This document shows, one piece after another, positions 46,506 through 58,327 of a stretch of DNA of 64,000 nucleotides (position 1 is its first letter; the number at the start of each line of letters is the position of its first letter). The DNA lies in the NCBI GenBank assembly GCA_963970005.1, contig CAXAMN010018668.1:924923-988922 (forward strand), given 5' to 3'. Source of the DNA: Durusdinium trenchii (lineage: Eukaryota > Sar > Dinophyceae > Suessiales > Symbiodiniaceae). The notes beneath the pieces were generated by a model. It was not told the origin of the DNA. It saw nothing but the letters and a program-made list of their open reading frames with translations, and made no database searches. Position numbers and translations under genes: made by a program.

Positions 46506-47360
46506 CTACAGGATGTCGCTGATTTCGCTGCAGCAGCAGTGGTCATTATACCCAGCAGTACTAGCAGCACAGCTGCAGCTACCAGTAGGACATTTGGAGC
46601 ATGCAATAGTTCCTGTTGCTACATAACTACCAGCAGTCATGTGTGTCAATGTATCTAGATATTTTGGAACCTTCGGATCATCGATTCTTCTGGCAAATGT
46701 GTCTTTGCCCAACTGCTCCTACCGGAACATCAGAGGTAGATTTGAGAGAAAACATTGGGGTGCTTGAAAGCAAAACAACCTTGCAAAACTTCTGTGGAGT
46801 TAGAAAATGTGTGAGGCATGAGCATGCACGAGCAGCAATCAGTAATAGAACATGGATCCCAAAGTATCGCCTGCAGGAACCGAAGAGTTTTGCATGCCAA
46901 TGCAAACAAGAGCTCGACAACCAAAGTCTCCACTCAGCTCCTGAAGCTCCTCCTGCAGCTCTTCCAAGAACACCAACAACGCCTGGACCGTCGGCCGCGC
47001 GCAAAACCGCGGAATGCTGAACGACGGTCACGATGGAACCATGAACATCGGTTGAGCATTCAGTTTGTTCTTGGAATGTTGAGTATAAATGATATTGGAC
47101 CCAATACCATACCAGCTTGAGTGATCTTCTTGGCTGTGTTTTTCTCTGTGTTCGTCATCTCGATGTTCGCTCACCCGTTCATCGGCTCCTGCAAGCGTGC
47201 CGAGTCCTTGGATCGAATCCAAGGACCCACTTCCTCCACGAAGTCGGCCCAAGGCGCACTGCTCACCTCACCCGGGACCGCATTACCACCCGACGGAATT
47301 GGGGTGGCCAGTGGAACCATGACCCCCCGACCAGTGACTGGAAGATGGAACCGGTAATTA
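46506..47360 (-). CDS. Possible exons of an unrecognised gene
   Basis: Minus strand: RFHLPVTGRGVMVPLATPIP, then SSAPWADFVEEVGPWIRSKD to a stop at 47,171, after an acceptor-like TTCCAG. Also a Cys-rich end at 46,506 (CSKCPTGSCSCAASTAGYND). Competing frames over 47,030-47,250 are equally open, so exon structure is uncertain. Confidence 0.25.
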
Positions 47361-48139
47361 CATAATCCCACCCGTGCTGCAGAGACTATCCTTTTGTCAC
47401 TTCTGGTACAGTACACGAGTGGTATTTGGTGCAACTGTGGCAAGACTGGGAGTTGCTTCGCTCAAGCAAGGAGGCACTGCTTTCTTTTCAAGGCACCATG
47501 CAAAGAGAAATGTTCACATCGCACCAGATTTGTCTATGACAGGCGCCAGAGCCAATGCGCAAGGGCCCTTCATACCTCTACAATACACCATTCCTTAGAT
47601 GGGACCCGATGTGGATACCCCCTCAGAGTAATAAGAGTCCTATTTGTCTTTTCAATTGGCATTTGGATAGATTTCATCAACAGAACAGGCCTTGAAAGGG
47701 TACCTCTGGAATAATGTTCTAATAGGTTTAATTGCTCAGACCATCTGTTTGACAGTAATCTGCATCGGTCAGTCTTCTAGAGGTAACCTACCCATGATTC
47801 AACCTGATCCAAATTTCCGGTGATTTCCAAGCAGGGACAACATCGTTCTCTTCCTGTTGAACGGTTGAAGTTGCATGAAGTTGCTTCATGCAACTCAATC
47901 CTCAAACAAATCGCTCACTTAAGGACCACACGCGTTGGCAAGTCTCAGCAACCGTCTCACTACCTTGCAAAAGCAGTCGCGGTATACTATCAACCTCTAG
48001 ATCTGTCCCGGCCCTTATGATTGCTTATGATGGATCTCTGGCTAAGACTTGTGTGCTCTTGACCTCTGCGCAGGTCAGAATGGTTCCAAGGAAACTCAAC
48101 ACGCAAAAACTGTCTTTCAACACTTTCAACCCCATCTCT

Positions 48140-48707
48140 AACGGCGAGCGGCGTGACTTAAAATCTCCACCATGATAACATCATGCAACGTCCTTCGCCA
48201 AGAATAAATCAACTTCCTTAGCCCCAAGCTCCGGTCTGTCTTGGCCAAGCTATTGCCACCGCATACCTTTAGCGAGAGTCTCACTCTGCGAGCGACGCAA
48301 GTCTGCCACGTGGCATGCTGGTGTTGGACTCCTAGGCACAAACAACCGACGAGAACTCTACCCCTCCAACAAACGCAAGGCCTTGGGGAAAACGTGCACG
48401 AGCTTCAGGTTCTTCTGCGTATCCTTGGAATCTTGGAACAGGATGGAATATGGCCATGCAAGGGGCAGCAAAGGTCCTACATAGTAGGCGTTGCTCTACG
48501 TCTTAACCTGGCCTTCTTAAGCCCCGGGTCCTTTGAGTAAACACTTGGAGGTTTGATGCTGGGCTGGGGGAGAGGCTTCTGCCCAAGTCCACCAAGCCAT
48601 GCAAAGCCCCACAAATCAGGAAGGAACTTGCTTGAACTTGCTTTCGTTTGTAGAGATCTGGACCTAGATATACTACATCACCTGTTTCCATCAAATCATC
48701 TGTTTCC
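48140..48707 (-). CDS. Possible exons of an unrecognised gene
   Basis: The minus frame 48,707-48,505 reads ETDDLMETGDVVYLGPDLYK, RKQVQASSFLICGALHGLVD, LGRSLSPSPASNLQVF and could end at a GTTAAG donor. A second frame (48,270-48,140) gives LAKTDRSLGLRKLIYSWRRT. No family is recognised. Confidence 0.3.
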
Positions 48708-48709
48708 AA

Positions 48710-50130
48710 TCATGCACAGAATAAGATCGTGATGGGACCCTCCTGTGAAATGTCTCCAAGCTTCATGTTGTCCTTTGAAAGTTCCTGCGCTCATCAAGTC
48801 ACCTTGGAGGACATCTTGGGGTCAACAAGACCTGGTACCTATTCAACTGCCATACAAGTACAGTAAAGGGGATTCCCATCGGGGTGTTCTCCGCTCTGGT
48901 CATGTTCAGACTCATGAAACAAAGTCAGCACAGACTCACGTGGACAAACCCATGCTCCGAGTCACAGCTCGCCGCTGAGTCTTGATTGAAGCCCAGCTCC
49001 TCTCCCACCAAACAAGCAAAGCCTCGTGACTTGTACCATTGAGACAATGCCAATGTCCCCGCCCAAGGACACGACGTTTGTTTACGAGAAGCACAACAAA
49101 CATATGGTGACGTTTCTTGCTGTTCTCAGTAGATCAGTCGAAGGGGATCATTTCACCAATGAGCAGTTTCTGTCGATGTCTCTCCTGCAAGGCCGTCCCC
49201 AGGACTCGGGCCATGGATTCACCTCACATCCAAAATGGGATGGAACCGGTTGAAGCGGGTCCTCTCTTTCAGCATTAGCACCTCTCAACGTCTTACTCGA
49301 GCTTTCAACTGTTCATCGGGTAATAAGTTGTCACCGACTGCTACAGCCAAGGCGCTGTACTTGCTGCGAACAGCTTTTCCTGCACAATCGAATCCAAAAG
49401 GGAACTGTTTGACAGCGGAACTGTTCAACTGCACTCCAAATGGGTGCTGTCCATCAAAACATCTATCCTGTCTTCAGCAACTTGCCGTCATCCGTGTTTT
49501 TGTGACTCCTCCCTTGCACGAGGTCGATCGCTGATCAGTTGTCTCAGCTCAACAGCAACGACATGGCCTCCTCCGACAACAAAGGTGACCTGAGTCATCA
49601 GGCAGGTCTGAACCAAATGTTGTGGAAATCAAAAGTTCTGACAATAACCTTGGTCATTTATCTAAGATAAATTGAAATGTAAATGGATTGTGTGTGTATA
49701 TGTGTATATATATAAAGACGGTGTGGTAAGCCCGACGAGGTTAGCGAGTCATGAGACCCACTAACAAAATAAGAGTTAGATGATTCTAAGGCCCTAACGG
49801 TAATGTGCAAGCACGGTAGCTTGCACAAACATTGTTTTAAAAGTCTCCAACATTGTTTCAAAAACTGTTTTGACAGTTTAACAATTGGACACAATGTGTC
49901 AACAGTTGTTTTAATGTGATTTGACATTGCTTGACAATTGTTGCCATGGATGTGTTTTAAAAGTGCTTGAACTGTTTAACAATTGAAAAGGTGATTTTAA
50001 AACAATGCTCACACAATCGAAATAATATACTTTTTTTTAATGCATGCATGTTCTCAGACAATGTTCAAGCAACAGAAAAAGAATGTGTTGTAAATTGTTT
50101 ATGTGTTCCCACAATGTTCAACCAATTGAA
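48710..50130. other. No gene seen
   Basis: Plus-strand frames are open near 48,745-49,534 but show no motif. From about 49,800 the sequence becomes rich in ACATTGTTT and TTTAACAATTG phrases, leading into the inverted-repeat element. Confidence 0.4.
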
Positions 50131-50137
50131 AACAAAG

Positions 50138-50531
50138 GTTTATAGTGACGGACAACCTTTTAAAACAAAATAGGTTTTTCCAAAATCCAAAATCCCTTAC
50201 TGTACTTAGAACCAAAAGGTCTGCTTGCAAAAAATCCAGGCCTAGAACATTGCGATGTTCTTAGTCTTTGTGTTAGAACATCCTTAATACCCGTGTCTTA
50301 CAACATCTACATCACTTAGAACATCATTGTTGCCCATGTGCATTGTTCGCAAACAAGCGCATCTCCACAGAGTTTATTCATCGACTGTGCGTTCTCTCAT
50401 GTTCATAGCCTATACGAGGATGTTCTAACAAGGACAATTTCCTCACTGTTCTTACGCTTAGAACATTCCTTACCAGGGCAATGCTTGGAAAAGAACAACG
50501 AGGTTCTAAGTGGTTGTCCGTCGCTATAAAC
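50138..50531. mobile_element. MITE-like element with 20-bp terminal inverted repeats
   Basis: The left end GTTTATAGTGACGGACAACC (50,138-50,157) and the reverse complement of the right end, GTTTATAGCGACGGACAACC (50,512-50,531), match at 19 of 20 bases. The element is ~394 bp and has no coding capacity. The interior repeats CTTAGAACAT and related phrases in both orientations (50,205, 50,240, 50,268, 50,313, 50,424, 50,457, 50,499). No target duplication is obvious. Similar TTTAACAATTG-rich sequence outside the left end may be an older element. Confidence 0.65.
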
Positions 50532-51170
50532 AATGTCAACCATGTTTTATTGTCCCACAGTAGGTTTAAAAACCATGCAACACAAAAGGGTCGACAAGAC
50601 AACGCATTTCGTGTCTCGACAATTAATTAACAAGTCCAAAGCCCAACTACAAAGTGAATCGGATTGATCATCTTGTGTCTTTTGACGCGATGTGAATTGA
50701 GGCGAGACTGGAGCCACAACTGTTTTGACAGTTGAGGGCGCTGGCAACTGCACGCATCATTGAAAAGGTGCTCCAAACAAGTCGCTTGAAGCCTCCTATG
50801 GTCCAAAAGAAGCAGGCTTCGGTTTTCGTCATCAAGTGTTCCGCTGCCGTGCTAGAGCCGTGCCAACACCATATTGTCCAGAACAGGAATGTGCGACTCC
50901 CATTGTTGTCGGACAAAAGTTCTTGTCGAAAATGTACAGTTCCTGTCGAGAATAGTAGTGTCCCTCTATATTACAATATATTATATACTGTATATAGGAT
51001 ATGTATAAATATTACACGGACAGTTCCTCCTGCAAAGAAACCAATGTCCCATGCACCTAGATTCCTATATATATATATATAGATTCAAAGGAGCCAGAGG
51101 AGGAAGCAGTATAAGTATATCCTCTTTCAAAACAACCCTGAGACAATCTCCACCAGCAATGGCAGCAGGT

Positions 51171-51540
51171 TTACAGTCCGGGATGGCGTGAAGTCCAAAC
51201 ATCTGCTTCTAATGCAAGAGTGATGCAGCGGAAGTGACCTTCAAACAATGCCACCCGGAGAAACATCCTCACTTGACTCGCTTTGCCCCAAACCCAAAGG
51301 TTCTTCAGGCACTTGAGTGTCCAGCGCGGATCATCTTTTGAATATCCTAGGCAAACTGTCACGAGCCCGTGGCTGTCCTGGTTCTTGAAATTCAGCGACC
51401 CGTGTTCACCCACTACGTAGGTATGGCTGGTTGGCGAACAGACCCACTCAATTAGGAAAACCGGTCGCCCACTGAAGTTCCCGTACCTTGGAAGATCTAG
51501 ACTCAACATGCCGCTGACATCAGGGTGGCTTGCAGCCTGC
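51171..51540 (-). CDS. Possible C-terminal exon, unrecognised
   Basis: A minus frame of 123 codons: MLSLDLPRYGNFSGRPVFLI, EWVCSPTSHTYVVGEHGSLN, FKNQDSHGLVTVCLGYSKDD, ending WTSRHPGL and stop. An acceptor-like CTGCAAG precedes it. It has a mixed beta-strand-like composition and no family is recognised. Confidence 0.35.
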
Positions 51541-51759
51541 AATTGTCTTGCATCTCTTGTGAGGCTTTATGGTTTTGCAGGCTTCAAGCTAGGATGAATC
51601 TGTGTGATTCGGAGTTGTTCGGCACAGAAGTACCCTCGAGGCTAGCAGCTGGCACGGAAGAGAGCAATGACAGGCCACAGCTTGTTCAAGCTGAGTTGCC
51701 AAAGGTGCTTCAAAGGCCTCTTTCACCAAAGCTTTGACCTGGCACAGAGTTTATATATA

Positions 51760-52260
51760 GAGAGGTAATCCGCCGACCCCATGCCTTGGTGGGGCGGCGC
51801 CTCGGACACCACAGGGTGGTGGAACGGTTGGCTGAGTCCACTCAGTGCCTTCTGCGGCGTGTCCGGATAGGCCGTAGGCTGCTTTTCGCAAGTAGCTGGG
51901 CTCATCCTACACTACTGTCTTTATGGTGTTCCGAAGGCGACGTTAGACACTGGAAAGGCTCGCCCCCAGACCGGATGAATCCTCCAGGGCCAGGGTGTTT
52001 CGGTTTGGCGACACTGAGGCGTTGGCGTGGCCTATATAGGGCACTAGGGCCATGCCAGGGCCATGCCAAGCAGGTTGTAGTCTGCTTTTCGCAGGTAGGT
52101 GGGGCTGAGCCCTTGAGCCCAGGCCGGCGACCTGGGACGTTCCCTTCGGTCGACTCCGTGGTTCTTCAAAGGATGAGCGGGGCAGACTTGAAACTGAAGG
52201 ACTCTTGGTCTTCCACGTTTTGGGCGCTCAAGAAGAGTACTGTAGATTAAATTACATTTT
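51760..52260 (+). repeat. GC-rich ~200-bp duplicated segment, possible LINE 5' end
   Basis: Two related segments about 202 bp apart share GCTGCTTTTCGCAAGTAGCT (51,879) and TCTGCTTTTCGCAGGTAGGT (52,081), and GTGTTCCGAAGGCGAC versus GTGTTTCGGTTTGGCGAC. The block is far richer in GC than its surroundings. It ends in an ATG at 52,174 opening MSGADLKLKDSWSSTFWALK and a stop 26 codons on. Duplicated GC-rich monomers followed by an ORF start resemble the 5' region of a LINE, but no downstream endonuclease or reverse transcriptase is present. It may be a truncated copy or a different dispersed element. Confidence 0.4.
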
Positions 52261-52429
52261 TCCATTTTTGTACCTCTATCAATGCTCTGCTGTCTTTGTC
52301 TTACTTGCTCCGAGTAGGGGTCGGCAGCACCCAGGCGTTAGTTAGCCCATTCTATCCGGCGATGCCGTCCGGTGACCCTATCAAGCTAGCTTGCTATACG
52401 GAGGTGCATTCCATGCCGCGGACCCACAT

Positions 52430-53560
52430 TTCTAGCATCACCAGGGATCAAACGTCAAAAATAGAAGAAAAACGACAAAGAATAGCAACCGTGAATCTTA
52501 TTATTTCCAAACCTCTAGAAAATAAAGCATCGAAAAGGAGATACAATTTTTATCAAATTTTGAGGACAAATTATGGTCGAGCACCGTGAGCATCAGCAGA
52601 GTCTCAGCAGGAAAGATGCAAATCCTTCGGGGCTCGGGAGGCTGCTTTGAGGGTTTTTTTTGATGTATGACTGGGCGCAAAACACTGTAAATTACAGTGT
52701 GTTTGCAAATGTATGTTGTTTATGATTGACTGCGATAAGCTTTACAAAGTCCTGATTGCGATATTACGTTTCTATTCGTGACTTATTTGAAGAAACCACA
52801 TTACCCCAGGTGGTGCTAGAAATGTCAGCCGCAAACGGACATTGTGAACATCACCAGGACGTATGTATTTACTTCAAAGATAGAAGAAACATGTCCAAAA
52901 ATGGCTACTGTAAGGCTCTATCTCTAGAGAAGAAAGTATGCAAAGGGGAGAGGAAGTTTTGAGGTAGCATTTGTGTCGAGCACCATTGGCATCACCAGAG
53001 TACGAGCAGCATTATTCACATAAAAACCAAATTCCTTAGAGGATTTGGAGGGCGTTTTCAGGATTTTGTTTGGTTTAGGGCTAGGCACAAAACATTGAAA
53101 ATTACAATGTTTTAAGTTTTAGGTGCGTTTGTAAAGTTTTTTGGATAGTTGTCAATGAAAGTGAGACCTTTGGACAGAAAGCACCTTTTAATGTTCGAGA
53201 TGACTACCTGTGGGAGAGACAAAGTATGCAAGACGGCTTCGAGAGTCTCTAGCTTTGGCAGATGAGACTAGTGAAGATCCGATATTGTTGGTGATGCTTG
53301 ACGCCGCTAGCGGGTGATGCTGATCATGTTGGATCCCTGTTGGAGCTGAACGCTGTTGATGTGCTCTCTATCTTTTGTTGATGTCTAGGCAAAGAATGCT
53401 GCAAACTCCGAGGGTTTTCCAACTTGGAGTGAAAAAGGCAGCGTGCAAGGGGACAAAGACAGCGTAACCTAGAGCGTTTTTTTGTAGGGTTGGCGTGGAA
53501 AACGCTGAAAACAACTGTATTCTTGATCGTTTTCTAGCCTAAAGCTATCTGTGTTTACAG
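52430..53560. repeat. Diverged ~405-bp tandem repeat, two to three copies
   Basis: Matching landmarks recur about 400-410 bp apart: GTCGAGCACCGTGAGCATCA (52,576) and GTCGAGCACCATTGGCATCA (52,975); GCGCAAAACACTGTAAATTA (52,675) and GGCACAAAACATTGAAAATT (53,084); and a weaker GGCGTGGAAAACGCTGAAAA (53,491). The first copy contains a near-perfect palindrome, ACACTGTAAATTACAGTGT, degenerate in the second (CATTGAAAATTACAATG). There is no coding frame of note. Confidence 0.6.
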
Positions 53561-53832
53561 GGTTCGCTGACGCAAAGGTGGCTCCCATTGGGTGTGCCCG
53601 CGCCCGTGTGCGGGTGTGCATGTGGGTACGTGTGTCTGAAGCTGAGGTTGCCAGGCTTTTTATATCAGACCCTCGTGCGCACACCTGTATGGGAGTGTGT
53701 ATGCGCAGGCGTCAGAAGCTGTGGTAATCGTCGATTTTGCTGTCCAAAGAGCGCAGTCCCCCCAAGGGCATCGCCGGTTGGCAAAGCCTGTCAGTTATCC
53801 TCCTAACCCTGAGTATCCCTGAGTTAGAAGCC

Positions 53833-53890
53833 ATTGCTAGCAGGTTGGAGGCCATCGCTACAGTAGTAGGTTGGAGACCATCGCTGGTAT
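53833..53890. repeat. GGTTGGAGGCCATCGCTA repeat
   Basis: Three copies of GCCATTGCTAGCAGGTTGGA, GGCCATCGCTACAGTAGTAG and GGTTGGAGACCATCGCTGG. This is the reverse complement of the family at 41,258-41,320. Confidence 0.85.
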
Positions 53891-54226
53891 GTTCATTCAG
53901 ACTTGTTGAAATATGATTTGCAAACCGATGTGCCTATGACACAATGCGACGCGTGCGACACACTCTCTCGGGTTTGCTGGACCCAACACACTAGAAAGCC
54001 GCACATGTTTGCTGCTTGCTACTCACCACTGAGGTAAGGGAGGGGAGAGTCAATCTCCGGTTGTATGCCCTTGCTCAGTTGGACCTCAACTCCCATCAGC
54101 CAATGGCACGATCTGCATGACATGCCGCCGCCTGTGCATCTTCATAGCCTGCAAGATCAAATTGTGCTGTTTCCTGAGAGACTTGCAGAGCCATCAACCA
54201 TGCAAAGCCCCTCCTATGCAAGACAC

Positions 54227-54478
54227 CTATATCATCCCAGGAACACCATCCTCTCCCTCCAGTCTTCCAATCCCTCCAATCGACCCAGACCATCCAGACC
54301 TATCCACGAAAACGTCAATCACTGTGAAGAAGACAAACGAAGAAATGATAAGAATGGGTGCTACCAAAACACTCGCCGCTAAAACCAGCCCAGTTTCTGG
54401 AGTGCTTCGAATCTCCGCAGCGATCTTGTCTTTGGGCTTTGACTCCTGGCCATCACTTAGAAATGTTAAATGATGTCT
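54227..54478 (-). CDS. C-terminal exon with one membrane segment
   Basis: The minus frame reads SDGQESKPKDKIAAEIRSTP, ETGLVLAASVLVAPILIISS, FVFFTVIDVFVDRSGW, then a Gly-rich tail ending EGEDGVPGMI and TAG. The stretch from LVLAASVL to FFTVIDVF is a clear single hydrophobic segment of about 24 residues with a charged N-side. The family is not recognised; a small thylakoid or organellar membrane protein would fit the shape. No start codon is visible and an upstream exon is likely. Confidence 0.5.
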   Translation of the reverse strand, partial: RHHLTFLSDGQESKPKDKIAAEIRSTPETGLVLAASVLVAPILIISSFVFFTVIDVFVDRSGWSGSIGGIGRLEGEDGVPGMI

Positions 54479-55844
54479 CAATCATCGAAGAACTGCCCAG
54501 CCGCTCAGCTGTACGGCCCAGAGATTCAGCTGTTCCAATCATCGAGCAACTTCCAGTTTCATGTGGCCCGAAGACATGTCAATGTTAGCAGGTTAACACC
54601 TGTAAAGAAAGGCACCTTCCACCACAATGATCTGAACCGAAAACAAACACATGCTCAAGAGTTTCGGACGAGTCAAACTCGCCTTCTTTAAAATCGTGTG
54701 ACAGAACGTGCAAACAAACTGTTCTAACTGGTGTCGTTCTTTGTTCGCCATGGTTCTCCAATGTTCTTTTCTTGTCAACCCCAATTTGGAGGTTCTCACG
54801 GCCCGAGATCCGACTTCTCGTCTCAATGGTTCGGTTTTTGGACCGTCGCAAACAGTGACAAGGGGTCAAATGACGGCTGCTCGCGTCTTGTAGACTGCAA
54901 GCATTTGGTGACACTCATGACTGCCTCTAGCTGGATTTGAGTTCATTTACATCGCAATTCTGCAAATTCTCATCAACACGATATGGATATAAATGGTCTC
55001 AAAGCACTGTGAAACGAGTTGAACGCCAGCCGAACAGCTTTCCACATGACATGATTGAGACTTGGAGTACTCCCAGACTGAACGGTGAAACTCCGGACCC
55101 GCAGAACAGGACATCCGTGTCTCATCAGAGATTGGACACCCACAGTCAGTGCAGGTATTGTAGCCAAAAACAGCTGTATGACAACTGTAAAGTGAAGCTT
55201 GTGCTGGTGAAAAGGATTTGAATGTGGTTTGCACATGTATCAGTTCATGCCTGCACTGGAGCTGCAAAGCCCTGAACTGAATCAGTTTCACCACTGTGCC
55301 ATGGGTGGCTTTCATCCCATGGAAAGGCCAGTCGGATTCACCCTGAGCATCAAATGTCCGTACTCTGCTCCAGCATCTGCGATTGGCCCATCTCATCCTG
55401 CCATGTCGCTGCTGAGAATTTGCAGCCCAAGAGGCTTGTACTTCTGATGGAATTTCCTACAAAGGTTCAGCGGAGAATCTTGTACTTCACTTCTGATGTC
55501 AACTTCTGGACATTCTTGGGCAACTTTTGACTCTGATCAGAGCTGCCTGGCTTTCGTCAGCCCAGCGCCTCATTCCAAAGAGGACTTGACCACCAACGAA
55601 TTTGTGTTCCAAACATGTGAATCATTTTGAGTTGTTTTCAAATTCCTTTCTTTAAGGATGTGTTCATTCAAAGTTGGGACATCCCGCATCGTATTCCAGC
55701 GTTTGGCACATGGACACTGTAGGTCGGTATCGTCTTGCAGGTGTTGTAGGATTCGCACATCAGCATCCAAGGATATATATATATATATGTGCGGCGGCAT
55801 TTATTTGGTACTAAACTCAATTACACTATCTATTATGTGGGGGC

Positions 55845-56035
55845 TCTATCTCGTTTAGACTACTTAAGTAGGAGGACATGTAACAGTATCTCGTTCAGAC
55901 TACTTTAGTAGCATATCACACTATCTCGTTCAGACTACTTTCGTGTCATCAAGCAAAAGTATCCCTATCTCGTTCACAAGCGAATACTGATGATAGACAC
56001 GCAAATAGAGCATGCCGTAGACTACTTTAGTAAAG
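55845..56035. repeat. TATCTCGTTCAGACTACTTTAG tandem repeat
   Basis: Four copies of TATCTCGTTCAGACTACTTT with AGTAG, starting near 55,847, 55,887, 55,922 and 55,966 (spacing 35-44 bp), and a partial AGACTACTTTAGTAAAG at 56,018. TA-rich runs flank it (55,773-55,788 and 56,060-56,072). Confidence 0.85.
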
Positions 56036-57400
56036 CCTAAGTAAAAGTGGTTGCTTTTATATATATATATACTGCGATATACTGCATATAACGTGTAACT
56101 GTATCTTTGATTTTGGACGAAAACTCAATCTCAGCCTTGGATGAAATGCCCTTGTAATGGATAAATGACAGAAGATCATCTACATTCTCCCGCTGATAGC
56201 TCATGTATTAGGGCCTTCCAAAATCCTTCAATCAGTTTTGAGATGTTCGAGTGAAAGGATCGACCCGGTGCATGTCTCCAGCGTCAAAACTAAAGCACGG
56301 TAGACATGAAAGAACATCACCTCCACGACTCAGCAAAAAGAACAGTGTTGCCGTTTGCAGGCAGGCAAAAACAAATGCAAAAAACTCCTGAATTTGCTTT
56401 GCAAAAAGGGTTCTTGGTCCTAAGCGGGTCAGCACTATCAGCATTTAGCATAGTGCTGACAGGTTGCATATTCGGTTTGGGAGAATCTGCAGCTTTCGGC
56501 ATCTCCTGGGAATGAATCAATGCTAGTGAAAGACTTGCCTGGTTTTTGGCAATTGCAATACATACACACATATGTATGTACTAATTAAGCAAACTTTTAT
56601 ACAATTCATTATACGTCATTATAGTGAGCTCTTGGCTTCAGTCAGTCAATCAAAGTCAATAATTGTACATGGGGCCCCGCTGATAAACTAAAACAGTAAA
56701 AATAAACATGTCTGGTTAGCGCACACACACACACTCACACTGTCCACATATTATCAAAGAGTTGATGGCCCAAGTCCCAATGCCATTGCCCAATTCCCAA
56801 ACGATGCCCACTTGAAAATCACAGCCAGGTTTCCAAAACTCACCTCAGCTATTGATGGTCAACAACAACAACATCTTTGAGCCGCATGACGGTGCCGGCT
56901 TTCCCATGTTTTCCCTCTATACTTTACTATACACCTTCTCTCTCCTTCTGTTGGGCACACAACAACTCGATTGTGTGTTTAAGTGGTTCAGTGAGCACCG
57001 GTCTTGCAGTGCCTCCATCTTTGCCACACAAAAAATGCGAAAAACGCAATTGGTGGCTCCAGCTGTGCTGCACTGCTGGACTCGGTCATCAGGGAGCCCG
57101 CCTTGGTTAGAGATATGCTCGATTTTTTGAGAAAGTTGGATTCATATGGATTTATGGGTGGATGCTGACTACTGCGAGGCAATTCATATGCAAGCACAGG
57201 CAAGCATATGCAAGCCCAGCGAGAACAAAGAATGGGAATCGAAAAGTCACCGGCATATTTACATGACACAGAACTTGATTTCACTTCCCCTACCCTCCAG
57301 GGCCCGCCCTCAGCAGAGCGACGTTTCGAGCAGCGACATTGGAACGTTCCCCCACGGCTGGCGAAGACAAAGCACCTCAGCCGGCAAAGGGGCACCTGAG
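56036..57400. other. No gene recognised
   Basis: Frames are short or unsupported on both strands. A near-palindrome TCAGCACTATCAGCATTTAGCATAGTGCTGA spans 56,430-56,460. Confidence 0.4.
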
Positions 57401-57404
57401 GGTA

Positions 57405-57960
57405 CTACGCCCACCTGCTGAACGATGTTCTTTGCTGGGAAGTGGCAAACTTGAATGTTCCTGGATCCTGATAATTAGCTTGTGGTGCCACCCAACATTC
57501 TGAAGCTCCTTTGGCTTTCGCCGCTGGATGTTTGGCAAGTCTATAGAGTCTGGGTGTGACAACCCGAAGCTCCTCTGCATGGGCAGGTGTTCCTGAGGCT
57601 TCTCGCGTTTCATGGTTGCTGGCACTGCTCGATAGTTCCTGAGGCATGACTGAGGCTAAGAAAAACTCCATGGAAGTTGACTCAAATGCGGCAGGAACAG
57701 CAATTGGGTTCGGTCAAAATGATCGACTGCATCCATGATCATTCATGCATACTTGCAGACCTCACTAAACCTCACCATTGGATTCATCAGACCCCCTGAG
57801 GCCCGCTCAGTGGATCGCGCTTTCCGGTCAGAATGCCCCATGGTGGCCTCAATCCAAGTTCCACGTGCGGAACCTGGTGACGGGGGAGCACAAATGTGTG
57901 GGTCAAAGCCTAACCTCTCCAATGATTCATCGATTGGGTCCAAACTAAACCCCGCCCGTA
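57405..57960 (-). CDS. Unrecognised gene, two exon-like frames
   Basis: The minus frame 57,955-57,745 reads FSLDPIDESLERLGFDPHIC, APPSPGSARGTWIEATMGHS, DRKARSTERASGGLMNPMVR and could end at a GTGAGG donor. Downstream, an ATG at 57,671 opens MEFFLASVMPQELSSSASNH and continues to 57,405, but another frame there (KPKELQNVGWHHKLIIRIQE) is equally plausible. No family is recognised. Confidence 0.4.
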
Positions 57961-58076
57961 GTAGCGTCCTTGTTCCTAGTAGCGATGCCCTTTGTTATCC
58001 TTTGTTACTAGTAGCTTCTTGTTCCTAGTAGTAAGGCCAGGAGCCCCTAATAGCGTCCTTGCTCCTAGTAGCGATG
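57955..58076. repeat. ACTAGTAGC/GGGCTCCTGG repeat cluster, inverted orientation
   Basis: GTAGTAGCGTCCTTGTTCCT, AGTAGCGATGCCC, TTACTAGTAGCTTCTTGTTC and AGTAAGGCCAGGAGCCCCTA follow one another. It is the reverse complement of the 35,731-35,871 cluster. Confidence 0.9.
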
Positions 58077-58327
58077 GGTTTCTCGTTTGGGAATCCATGG
58101 GATAGGTAGAGATCCAGACCGAGTCGACCGAGTCGAGCTCTGCAGCTCGGTGGCTTCAGCATGGTCGTCGTGCCGTTGTGGGGAACAACACCTTGGTCGG
58201 ACGAAAACGCCCTCTCTATACAGTAATAGTGATAGTATGTAATGGTGTATCTTTTAAACAAAATGAATAAACAAAAAGACCCTTTAAAGGAGCTCGTACC
58301 TTCTTTGTTTCATCTCTTGTTTTTTGA

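Noticed and set aside
50010..51080. AT-rich stretch as an origin or attachment site
   Set aside because: No defined consensus exists for dinoflagellates and only TA runs are visible.
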